A stretch of 64,000 nt of DNA from Lachnospiraceae bacterium. Its GTDB lineage: Bacteria; Bacillota; Clostridia; Oscillospirales; Ruminococcaceae. The position numbers and the translations under genes were made by a program. The notes beneath the pieces are model-generated. The model searched no databases. It had not been told where the DNA came from and worked only from the letters and a program-made list of their open reading frames with translations. Shown here in pieces: positions 41,261 through 49,067 of the stretch. Location of the stretch: assembly GCA_023664705.1 (NCBI GenBank), contig JAMPFE010000008.1:1-64000 (forward strand), given 5' to 3'. Within the stretch, counting starts at the first letter, position 1. Every line of letters begins with the position of its first letter.

Positions 41261-42748
41261 TTAGAACGGTCTCTCTGTAGGATACGGCAGCGCTTTCGGC
41301 TGATTGTAGGCGATGTCTCCGATGCCGAGCATCTTCAGCACCTCGAAAATGAGGTTGCCGCAGTGGCTGAACGCGACCGCGCCGTGGTGCGGATAGCGCT
41401 TCTGAATGAGAACGTGCCTGTAAAATCTTCCCATTTCGGGGATAGCGAAAACGCCTATGCCGCCGAACGAGCGCGTCTTGACGGGGAGCACCTCTCCCTC
41501 CGCGACGTAAGCGCGGAGCACGCCCTCGCTGTCGCATTGCAGACGGAAGAACGTGATGTCCGAAGCGGCGATGTCCCCCTCGAGAGTGCCGCGCGTAAAG
41601 TCGGGCTCGCTGTCCTTCGGCTCGAGCAGCCTGTGCTGAATGAGCTGATACTTGACCGCGCGGTCTGCGCAGAGCTTGCAGGCGGGCGTGTTGCCGCAGT
41701 GGAAACCCATAAACGTATCGGTCAGCGCATACGGGAACTTGCCCTTGATGTCCTGCTCGTACAGGTCTGCGGGCACGGAGTTGTTGATGTCGAGCAGCGT
41801 CACGGTGTCGCCCGTTACGCACATACCGATGTACTCGCTCAGCGCCCCGTAGATGTCGACCTCGCAGGAAACGGGAATGCCGCGCGCCACCAGACGGGAG
41901 TTGACGTAGCACGGCTCAAAGCCGAACGCCTCGGGGAACGCGGGCCAGCACTTGTCCGCGAAAGCGACGTACTTGCGCGAGCCCTTGTGCTTCTCTGCCC
42001 AATCGAGCAGCGTTATTTCGAGCTGCGCCATTCTCGCGTTCATTTCGGCGTAGTACTTGCCCTCGCCCATTTCCTCCGCCATTTCCTTGCAAATCTCGGG
42101 GATACGGGGGTCGTCGGCGTGCGCCTTGTACGAAACGAGCAAGTCCAGCTCCGAGTTCTCCTCTATCTCCACGCCGAGCTCGTACAAGCCCTTGATAGGC
42201 GCGTTGCACGCGAAGAAATCCTGCGGGCGCGGACCGAACGTGATTATCTTCAAGTCCGACAGTCCGATAAGCGTGCGCGCTATCGGCACAAATTCGCCTA
42301 TCATCTTCGCGACGTCCTCGGCAGTGCCGACGGGGTACTCGGGGATATAGCCCCTCAAATGCCGCATACCGAGGTTATACGAGCAGTTCAGCATACCGCA
42401 GTAAGCGTCGCCGCGCCCGTTGATAAGGTCGTCGCCCGTCTCTTCGGCAGCCGCCGCGTACATCACGGGACCGTCGAATTTCTTCGCGATAAGCGTCTCG
42501 GGAGTCTCGGGACCGAAGTTCCCGAGGAACACAACAAGCGCGTTGCAGCCCGCCGCGTTCACCTCGTCGACCGCCTTGAGCATATCGAGCTCGTTTTCGA
42601 CGGTAGTCTTGCACTCGTAGATGTCGAGCCCCGACCTGCCGCAAGCCTCGACTATCGCCGCCCTGCGGCGCTCCGAAAGCGAGATGATGAAGCAGTCGCG
42701 CGACACCGCGATAATGCCGAGCTTCACTTGTGGAATGTTAGTAAGCAT
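41261..42748 (-). CDS. L-fucose/L-arabinose isomerase family protein
   Basis: The 495-residue protein belongs to the FucI/AraA sugar isomerase fold. The N-terminal Rossmann-like part has TTVENELDMLKAVDEVNAAG and NALVVFLGNFGPETPE near residues 48-80. The C-terminal catalytic part has DINNSVPADLYEQDIKGKFP near 320 and FGGIGVFAIPEMGRFYRHVL with HHGAVAFSHCGN near 435-470. Candidate metal ligands are the Glu/Asp of the mid region and late His residues. It follows xylB after 55 bp on the minus strand. It probably supplies the ketose for that kinase, so its substrate may be xylose, lyxose or arabinose rather than fucose. The start is set by GGAGGTATTTGTT. Confidence 0.85.
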   Translation of the reverse strand: MLTNIPQVKLGIIAVSRDCFIISLSERRRAAIVEACGRSGLDIYECKTTVENELDMLKAVDEVNAAGCNALVVFLGNFGPETPETLIAKKFDGPVMYAAAAEETGDDLINGRGDAYCGMLNCSYNLGMRHLRGYIPEYPVGTAEDVAKMIGEFVPIARTLIGLSDLKIITFGPRPQDFFACNAPIKGLYELGVEIEENSELDLLVSYKAHADDPRIPEICKEMAEEMGEGKYYAEMNARMAQLEITLLDWAEKHKGSRKYVAFADKCWPAFPEAFGFEPCYVNSRLVARGIPVSCEVDIYGALSEYIGMCVTGDTVTLLDINNSVPADLYEQDIKGKFPYALTDTFMGFHCGNTPACKLCADRAVKYQLIQHRLLEPKDSEPDFTRGTLEGDIAASDITFFRLQCDSEGVLRAYVAEGEVLPVKTRSFGGIGVFAIPEMGRFYRHVLIQKRYPHHGAVAFSHCGNLIFEVLKMLGIGDIAYNQPKALPYPTERPF

Positions 42749-42803
42749 AACAAATACCTCCAAAAAATTTTTTCCTGTTTTCCGCGCAGCCGCGCGGAAA
42801 ACA

Positions 42804-44285
42804 TTACATCTTATTTAAAACAGGGAACAAGCCCTTTAATGTCGGATAAATTTGCTTGAATTGCTTGTAGCGCTCCTCGTAAAGCGCCGCCAATTCTGGC
42901 TCGGGAGAGGTCATCTCCTTTACCTTGAACAGCTCGGTTGACGCTTGTTGAACGGTTTTCCGTTCGCCGCAGGCAACTGCCGCGAGTATCGCACCGCCGT
43001 AGGAGGGACCCTCCTCGGTTTCGGGGGTGCAGATGTCGATGTTGAGGACGTTCGCGAAAATCCTGCGCCAGAGGGGGCTTTTCGCGCCGCCGCCGCAAAT
43101 TCTGCTTACGGTTATGTTCAGACCGAGCGACTTCGCGACCTCGAACGAATCCCGCATCGCGAACGCCACGCCCTCGAGTATCGCGAGCCTCATCGCCGCG
43201 CGGTCGGTGTCCGCCGACAGCCCGATGAACGCTCCGCGCGCCTCGGTATCGTTTATCGGGGAGCGCTCCCCCATAAGGTACGGCAGGAAGAACACGCGGT
43301 TTTTGCCGAGCAGCTCCTCGGGGATCTTCGCCTCCTCGCCCGCGTAATCGCCCGAGCATATAACGTTGTCCTGCCACCACTTATTGCAGCTTGCCGCCGA
43401 GAGCATACAGCCCATAAGGTGGAAATTTCCGTCCGCGTGCGCGAACGCGTGCAGCGCGTTGTTCGGGTCGACGCGGAACTCCTTGCTTGTGATGAAAATA
43501 GTGCCCGACGTGCCGAGGGAGATGTTGCATATCCCGTCGCCGACTGTGCCCGTGCCGACCGCCGCGCCCGCGTTGTCGCCCGCGCCCGCGCATACCTTGA
43601 CGGTATTCGGCAGCCCGAGCTCGGCGGCAATGCCGTCCTTAAGCGTGCCGACGACCTGAGCGCTCTCGAAAATTTGCGGCAGCTGCTCTTCTTTAAGACC
43701 GCAGACGTCGAGCATTTCCTTGCTCCAGCGCTTGTTTTTCACGTCGAACAGCAGCATTCCCGACGCGTCCGAAACGTCCGTGCAGAACGTCCCCGTAAGC
43801 ATATAGTTTATGTAGTCCTTGGGGAGCATTATCTTGCTTATTTTCGCGAAATTCTCGGGCTCGTGCTTTTTCACCCAGAGCACTTTCGGCGCGGTGAAGC
43901 CCGCGAACGCGATGTTTGCCGTGTATTCGGAGAGCTTATCCCTGCCGATGACGGTGTTCAGATAATTTGTTTCTTCGCTTGTGCGCCCGTCGTTCCAGAG
44001 GATAGCGGGGCGGATAACGCGGTCGTCCTTGTCAAGCGCGACCAGACCGTGCATTTGTCCGCAGCAGCCTATCCCCGCGACCTCGGATTTCTCAACGTCC
44101 GCGGTCAGCTCGCGGATGCCCGCAGCCGTCTCTCTGAGCCAATCCTCGGGGTTCTGCTCCGACCAGCCCGCCCGCGGGAAGAACAGCGGATATTCGCGCG
44201 AGACGGTCTTTAAGATCGCGCCCTTTTCGTTCATCAGCAGGAGCTTGACGGACGAGGTTCCCAAATCGATACCGATGTAAAGCAT
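42804..44285 (-). CDS. xylB: Xylulokinase (FGGY family)
   Basis: XylB phosphorylates D-xylulose for the pentose phosphate pathway. The 493 residues begin MLYIGIDLGTSSVKLLLM, the FGGY phosphate loop. Next comes AGWSEQNPEDW, typical of xylulokinases, then IGCCGQMHGLVALD near residue 78 and PAILWNDGRTSEE near 98. The second FGGY signature is near residues 360-400, and ICGGGAKSPLWRRI lies close to 400. GAAAGG precedes the ATG. Other FGGY kinases are possible, but GQMHGLV favours xylulose. Confidence 0.92.
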   Translation of the reverse strand: MLYIGIDLGTSSVKLLLMNEKGAILKTVSREYPLFFPRAGWSEQNPEDWLRETAAGIRELTADVEKSEVAGIGCCGQMHGLVALDKDDRVIRPAILWNDGRTSEETNYLNTVIGRDKLSEYTANIAFAGFTAPKVLWVKKHEPENFAKISKIMLPKDYINYMLTGTFCTDVSDASGMLLFDVKNKRWSKEMLDVCGLKEEQLPQIFESAQVVGTLKDGIAAELGLPNTVKVCAGAGDNAGAAVGTGTVGDGICNISLGTSGTIFITSKEFRVDPNNALHAFAHADGNFHLMGCMLSAASCNKWWQDNVICSGDYAGEEAKIPEELLGKNRVFFLPYLMGERSPINDTEARGAFIGLSADTDRAAMRLAILEGVAFAMRDSFEVAKSLGLNITVSRICGGGAKSPLWRRIFANVLNIDICTPETEEGPSYGGAILAAVACGERKTVQQASTELFKVKEMTSPEPELAALYEERYKQFKQIYPTLKGLFPVLNKM

Positions 44286-44315
44286 ATTTTTTCCTTTCTT
44301 TTTTGCAACTTTTCA

Positions 44316-44510
44316 ACTGGAAACTTGCAAAATATTTCGGTTTTGGTAACTAATCGTTTGAATTTGTGTATTATTTTGCAGTCTTTTGCAGTTCGCGTGC
44401 AGTTATTTGCAGCCGTTTTGCAGTTTTTTGCGGTTAATTGCAGTTTCGGGCTGTAAATATCTGGAAGCACTGTAAGTTTATGTTAAAATTTGGAATTTGC
44501 AGCACTAACT
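44316..44510. repeat. Interspersed element with a helically phased GCAG array (copy 2)
   Basis: It opens ACTGGAAACTTGCAAAATAT and ends TAAATATCTGGAAGCACTGT and on, matching the element at 20701-20890. GCAG occurs at 44378, 44388, 44399, 44409, 44420 and 44440, with the variant GCGG at 44430. Steps are therefore 10, 11, 10, 11, 10 and 10 bp. It lies upstream of xylB on that gene's promoter side. Confidence 0.7.
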
Positions 44511-44579
44511 AATTCGGCGGGGGAAAAGTTTGCGGTTTTTTGCAGTCGGGGGTCTGTTATGATGAAGCTGCGAGCGCGG

Positions 44580-44612
44580 TTGAGAAAATCTGCCACCGGC
44601 AGATTTTCTCAA
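44580..44612. repeat. Perfect 15-bp-stem hairpin
   Basis: TTGAGAAAATCTGCC (44580-44594) and GGCAGATTTTCTCAA (44598-44612) form a perfect stem around ACC. There is no T-run on either side. It stands in the gene-free stretch 44286-45038. Confidence 0.75.
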
Positions 44613-44713
44613 TAGTCGACGGTCACGCCTGTCGGCGAGACCGCCGACTCGGGGAAAACGTGACACGATGTGTCCTTGTTTTTCCCCGAACCCTTTTAGC
44701 GCTTTTTTTCTTT

Positions 44714-44800
44714 TGCCGCTTCGCGGCGTTCTGGGCTTTGCCCAGACCCAGCAGAGGCTCCGCCTCTGCACTCCGCCAAAGGGGCAAGCCCCTTTGGAAT
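44714..44800. repeat. Array of four short GC-rich palindromes
   Basis: GCCGC-TTC-GCGGC, CTGGGC-TTT-GCCCAG, CAGAGGC-TCC-GCCTCTG and AGGGGC-AA-GCCCCT follow each other with short spacers. The array looks like the extragenic palindrome clusters often seen in Clostridia. The rest of 44286-45038 holds the GCAG element, the hairpin at 44580 and the GH3 promoter; no gene was seen. Confidence 0.7.
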
Positions 44801-44984
44801 CCCGGTCGCTAACGCGGTTGCCGAAAAGTGCCGTAAATTTTAATTTACAATACTGATTTTATTTTAATGGATATTTCAACAAATGTCAAGCGGTTTTAGA
44901 TAAGTTTTTGATAATTCGTTATGATACACTAATATCGGCGATTTTTTTGTGTATTTTAGCAATCGTTTTTTGCCGATAAGGGTA

Positions 44985-45029
44985 TTGACTTAACGAAACG
45001 CTTGGTGTATACTGATAAAAAACGTTTCG
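44985..45029 (+). promoter_or_regulatory. Promoter of the GH3 gene with inverted CGAAACG/CGTTTCG half-sites
   Basis: TTGACT (44985-44990) and TATACT (45008-45013) are 17 bp apart. CGAAACG (44994-45000) lies in the spacer and CGTTTCG (45023-45029) lies after the start point, an inverted pair like split LacI-family half-sites. Binding at both could loop over the -10. Confidence 0.65.
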
Positions 45030-45038
45030 GGAGGACGT

Positions 45039-47114
45039 ATGGAGAAATATCTTGACGAAACATTGTCGGCTCGGGAGCGCGCCGAGGCGCTTACCGAGCT
45101 TATGACGACCGAGGAGCGCGCGGGGCGGCTCCGCTATGACGCGATGGGCGTTGAGCGGCTCGGCGTGCCGTCTTACAACTGGTGGAACGAGGGGCTGCAC
45201 GGGCTTGCGCGGTCGGGCACGGCGACCGTTTTTCCGCAGGCGATAGCGCTTGCGGCTATGTTCGACGCGGAGCTTGTCGGGAGGGCTGCCGAGGTCGTTT
45301 CGGTCGAGGCGCGCGCGAAGTACAATCAATACTCCAAGCACGGCGACCGCGACATTTACAAGGGGCTGACGATATGGTCGCCGAACATCAACATCTTCCG
45401 CGACCCGCGCTGGGGCAGGGGTCACGAGACATACGGCGAGGACCCGTTTCTGACTGCCGAATGCGGAAAGGCATACGTTTGCGGCTTGCAGGGGGACGGA
45501 AAAGTCCTCCGCGCCGCCGCCTGCGCGAAGCATTTTGCCGCGCACAGCGGTCCCGAGGAGATACGGCACGGGTTCAACGCGGAGGTGAGCGCGAAGGACA
45601 TGGAGGAGACGTATCTCCCGGCGTTTGAGGAGCTCGTGAAGGCGGGCGTCGAGGGCGTAATGGGCGCGTACAACGCCGTGAACGGAGAGCCGTGCTGCGC
45701 TTCGCCGACGCTTATGGAGAAGCTGCGCGGGTGGGGCTTCGACGGGTATTTCGTCTCGGACTGTTGGGCGATACAAGATTTTCACGAGCATCATAAGATA
45801 ACGGCTTCTCCCGTGCAGTCGGCGGCGCTGGCGATAAAGAACGGCTGCGACCTGAACTGCGGCTGCACCTACGCGAGACTGCTGGCGGCGCTGGAACGGG
45901 GGCTGGTCTCGGAGGAGGATATTTTCCGCGCGTGCGTTTCCGTGACGCGGACTCAGATGCGGCTCGGGATGTTCGACGGGTCGACCGAATACGACGATAT
46001 TCCGTATACCGCCGTTGCCTGCGAGGAGCACAAGGCGCTTGCGCTGGAGTGCGCGGAGAAGTCCATGGTGCTGCTTGAAAACGACGGTATACTGCCGTTG
46101 GACGAGGGCAGGCTCGGGACGCTTGCCGTTATAGGTCCGAACGCGTCCGGCCGCGTGTGTCTCGAGGGGAACTACAGCGGCACTGCCGACCGATATGTGA
46201 CGTTCCTCGAGGGCATACAGGACAGGTTTTCGGGGCGGGTGCTGTACGCGGAGGGCTGTCATCTTTACAGGGACAGGACGACCAACCTCGCTATGGCGAA
46301 CGACAGGCTCTCCGAGGCGGTCATTGCCGCGGAGAACGCGGACGCGGTAATTCTCTGTTTGGGGCTGGACGCGACGCTCGAGGGGGAGGAGGGCGACGTC
46401 GGGAACGAGTATTCCTCGGGCGACAAGCGCGATCTGCGGCTGCCCGAGAGCCAGCGGGTGCTGCTCGAGGCGGTGATGAGAACGGGCAAGCCCGTGGTCG
46501 TCGTGTGCGCGGCGGGGAGCTCGCTGAACATCGGGGCAAAGCCGAACGCGCTCGTGCAGGCGTGGTACGCGGGGCAGAACGGCGGACGGGCGCTCGCGAG
46601 AGTGCTGTTCGGGGACGTTTCGCCGAGCGGGAAGCTGCCCGTGACGTTTTACGAGAGCGCGGAGAGGCTGCCCGAGTTCACGGACTACTCGATGAAGAAC
46701 CGCACCTACCGCTGCGCCGAGGACAACGTGCTTTACCCGTTCGGGTACGGGCTGACCTACTCGCGCGTGGTCTGCGTTTCCGTGAAATATGAGTACGGAG
46801 CGGCGACGGTGACCGTTGTAAACGTCGGGGAACGCGAGACGGAGGACGTTATTCAGCTGTATATCAAGGACTTTTCGGAGAACGCCGTGCCGAATTACAG
46901 TCTTTGCGGATTTAAGAGAGTGAAGCTCGTCGCGGGCGAGAGCTTTACCGTTGAAATTCCCGTACCGGAGAGGGCGTTTACGGCGGTGGACGAAAACGGC
47001 GTGAGGAAGGTGTTCGGGAAGCGGTTTATGCTGTACGCGGGCACTCATCAGCCCGACGGGCTGAGCGCGCGGCTTTGCGGGACGGAATGTGTATCAACGG
47101 AGATATTGTTGTAG
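45039..47114 (+). CDS. Glycoside hydrolase family 3 (beta-xylosidase/arabinofuranosidase type)
   Basis: The 691-residue enzyme has no signal peptide, so it acts on imported oligosaccharides. The N-terminal barrel has YNWWNEGLHGLARSG near residue 46, TIWSPNINIFRDPRWGRGHE near 110-130 and KHFAAHS near 165. The nucleophile Asp lies in FVSDCWAIQDF near 240. The alpha/beta sandwich with LLENDGILPLD and a short fibronectin-III-like end (FGYGLTYS, then DVIQLYIKD) follow. WWNEGLHG and HETYGEDP are typical of xylosidase-type GH3. It is divergent from xylB, which fits xylan use. GGGAGG precedes the ATG. Confidence 0.92.
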   Translation: MEKYLDETLSARERAEALTELMTTEERAGRLRYDAMGVERLGVPSYNWWNEGLHGLARSGTATVFPQAIALAAMFDAELVGRAAEVVSVEARAKYNQYSKHGDRDIYKGLTIWSPNINIFRDPRWGRGHETYGEDPFLTAECGKAYVCGLQGDGKVLRAAACAKHFAAHSGPEEIRHGFNAEVSAKDMEETYLPAFEELVKAGVEGVMGAYNAVNGEPCCASPTLMEKLRGWGFDGYFVSDCWAIQDFHEHHKITASPVQSAALAIKNGCDLNCGCTYARLLAALERGLVSEEDIFRACVSVTRTQMRLGMFDGSTEYDDIPYTAVACEEHKALALECAEKSMVLLENDGILPLDEGRLGTLAVIGPNASGRVCLEGNYSGTADRYVTFLEGIQDRFSGRVLYAEGCHLYRDRTTNLAMANDRLSEAVIAAENADAVILCLGLDATLEGEEGDVGNEYSSGDKRDLRLPESQRVLLEAVMRTGKPVVVVCAAGSSLNIGAKPNALVQAWYAGQNGGRALARVLFGDVSPSGKLPVTFYESAERLPEFTDYSMKNRTYRCAEDNVLYPFGYGLTYSRVVCVSVKYEYGAATVTVVNVGERETEDVIQLYIKDFSENAVPNYSLCGFKRVKLVAGESFTVEIPVPERAFTAVDENGVRKVFGKRFMLYAGTHQPDGLSARLCGTECVSTEILL

Positions 47115-47122
47115 ACGAAAAA

Positions 47123-47147
47123 GGCGGAGCCGAGGCTCCGCTTTTTT
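47123..47147 (+). terminator. Terminator after the GH3 gene
   Basis: GCGGAGC (47124-47130) pairs with GCTCCGC (47135-47141), followed by six T. Confidence 0.88.
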
Positions 47148-47180
47148 CGTTGAGGATATTACCGATGACAGTTGAGACGT

Positions 47181-47309
47181 TTATTCAAGCTCTGCTGCGA
47201 CGACGTCACAGTCCTCGGGCGCGGCGCCCGTATCGGAGCTGCCCGCGAAGAGGGCGAGAAATGCTATAGAGACCGAGAGCGCTATGACTGCGATGTGGCT
47301 TTTTTTCAT
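47181..47309 (-). CDS. 42-residue membrane or secreted peptide
   Basis: A short minus-strand frame with a strong ribosome site (GGAGGATAGCAAT before ATG) encodes MKKSHIAVIALSVSIAFLAL then FAGSSDTGAAPEDCDVVAAE and two last residues. That is a basic start, one hydrophobic helix of about 18 residues and an acidic end with a single Cys. The helix could be an anchor or a signal peptide. A promoter-like pair lies at 47460-47488. It sits between the GH3 terminator and galT. The function is unknown. Confidence 0.65.
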   Translation of the reverse strand: MKKSHIAVIALSVSIAFLALFAGSSDTGAAPEDCDVVAAELE

Positions 47310-47459
47310 ATTGCTATCCTCCGTTGTATTGCACAAGCGTACAAGTCTGGGGACGGGAGAGAAATTGGGAGAAATATTTTTCGGCAGGTGAGAAAAATTT
47401 CCGCCCCCACACTTCTGCGTTTCACGAAAACTTTTTTAAGGGCGCCTTTTATTTGCCCC

Positions 47460-47488
47460 TCTATAATATAAAACGTTAAAAAAGGCAA
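47460..47488 (-). promoter_or_regulatory. Possible promoter for the 42-residue ORF
   Basis: On the minus strand TTGCCT (47488-47483) and TATAGA (47465-47460) are 17 bp apart in A+T-rich DNA after galT. Confidence 0.5.
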
Positions 47489-47563
47489 AATGTTACACTT
47501 TTTTTGAAAATTTTTTTATTTTTGTGAAACGCTACAATAAATTGCGTTGAATTTTGTGGAAAA

Positions 47564-49054
47564 TCACAATATGTCGATGAAGCGCGCGAAGGCTTTTTCA
47601 CCGTCGGGGGTGCGCTTGAACACGCCCGCGTCGCGGAGGACTTGCTCGAAAACCGCGCCCGTTTCCTCGCGGATGATTTGACGGGCGGTTTTTTCGTTGA
47701 AGTCGGCGCGGCGGGAGAGTATCTCCTTTGCCCATTCGGCGTGGGAGGAGAGCGCGGGGTTCGCGGCGATATCCTCTCCGCGGAGCATTGCCGTTTCGAG
47801 CTCGGCGAGCTCCTTTTCGAGGCGCGACGGGAGCACCGCGAGACCCATGACCTCGATGAGACCGATGTTCTCCTTTTTGATATGGTGGAGCGAGGGGTTG
47901 GGGTGGTAGAGCCCGAGAGGTCTGTCTTCGGTGGCGAGGTTGTTGCGGAGAACGAGGTCGCACTCGTATATGCCGCCGCTTTTGCGTGCTATGGGGGTTA
48001 TCGTGTTGTGGGGGGTATTGTCGGTCTCGGCGAATATCGTTGCCGAGGGGTCGCTGTAAGCGCGCCACTTGCCGAGGATATGATCGCAGGCTGCCGAAAG
48101 CTCGCGGCGGTTTTCGGAGCGCAGACGGATTACGGACATCGGCCATTTGACGACGCCCGCGGTCACCTCGGGGAATTGCGCGAGCGCGAACGTTTTCTCG
48201 ACGGGGGCTTTTTCCATTGCGAAGGTGTAGTGACCTCCCTGAAAATGCTCGTGGCTGAGGATAGAGCCGCCGACTATCGGGAGGTCGGCGTTGGAGCCGA
48301 CGAAATAATGCGGCAGGATATCGATGATATCGAAGAGCTTTTCAAATACGGACGCGTCTATTTTCATGGGGATATGGCGCTCGTTGAACACTATGCAGTG
48401 CTCGTTGTAATAGCCGTAGGGGGAGTACTGGAAAAACCAGTTTTCGCCGTTTATTTTCATCGGGACGGGGCGGAGGTTCTGGCGCGCGGGGTGGTCGAGC
48501 CGCCCCGCGTAGCCCGCGTTTTCGGCGCAGAGCTGGCATTTGGGATAGGAGACCGCAGCGGCGTTCCTCGCGGCGGCGATGTCGCGGGGGTCCTTTTCGG
48601 GCTTGGAGAGGTTTATGGTGACGTCGAGAGTGCCGAACTCGGACTCATACGTCCACTTTACGTCCTTGGCTATTCTGCCCGCGCGGACGTAGTTCAGAGC
48701 CTTGCAGATGCCGAAATACCAATCGGTGGCTTCCTTTGGGGAGCGGGCGAGACGGTTGTAAAACTCGCGGCTGACCTCGCGGGGAAACGGCGTTACGACG
48801 CCCATGAGCTTGGTGTCGAACAGGTCGCGGCTGGCGGAGGTGTTTTCAATAATGCCGTTTTCGCAGGCGTAGTCGACGAGCTCGCCGAGTATCTCGTCGA
48901 TGGTCTGAGCGGGGGAGGGGCTTTGCGGCTCTTCCCAGCCGGCAACCTTTAAGACGTCCATTAAGCCGTTGCGGACGACGTATTTGTCCTCGTTTGTGAT
49001 GAGAGAGCTTCTCACGGAGTGGTCTATAAGCTTTTGTATGGAATTGCAGATCAT
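47564..49054 (-). CDS. galT: UDP-glucose--hexose-1-phosphate uridylyltransferase, type II (Firmicutes)
   Basis: GalT exchanges UDP between glucose and galactose 1-phosphates in the Leloir pathway. The 496 residues and the motif ILSHEHFQGGHYTFAMEKA (about 265-285) mark the type II family, which lacks the HPH site of type I enzymes. NRLARSPKEATDWYFGIC near 83 and the VMGLAVLPSRLEKEL region near 400 also fit. It follows the alpha-galactosidase gene by 13 bp, so the two are co-transcribed. galK and galE are not in the window. Confidence 0.95.
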   Translation of the reverse strand: MICNSIQKLIDHSVRSSLITNEDKYVVRNGLMDVLKVAGWEEPQSPSPAQTIDEILGELVDYACENGIIENTSASRDLFDTKLMGVVTPFPREVSREFYNRLARSPKEATDWYFGICKALNYVRAGRIAKDVKWTYESEFGTLDVTINLSKPEKDPRDIAAARNAAAVSYPKCQLCAENAGYAGRLDHPARQNLRPVPMKINGENWFFQYSPYGYYNEHCIVFNERHIPMKIDASVFEKLFDIIDILPHYFVGSNADLPIVGGSILSHEHFQGGHYTFAMEKAPVEKTFALAQFPEVTAGVVKWPMSVIRLRSENRRELSAACDHILGKWRAYSDPSATIFAETDNTPHNTITPIARKSGGIYECDLVLRNNLATEDRPLGLYHPNPSLHHIKKENIGLIEVMGLAVLPSRLEKELAELETAMLRGEDIAANPALSSHAEWAKEILSRRADFNEKTARQIIREETGAVFEQVLRDAGVFKRTPDGEKAFARFIDIL

Positions 49055-49067
49055 TTTAAGTCCTCCT

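Noticed and set aside
40694..42859. 721-codon plus-strand frame across glmM, the repeat and the isomerase gene
   Set aside because: It crosses a repeat and two genes clearly coded on the other strand; the product is Arg-rich without domains.
44919..47048. 709-codon open frame on the minus strand opposite the GH3 gene
   Set aside because: It is Arg/His/Val-rich shadow coding from high third-position G+C, lacks a ribosome site, and the plus strand encodes an unmistakable GH3 enzyme.
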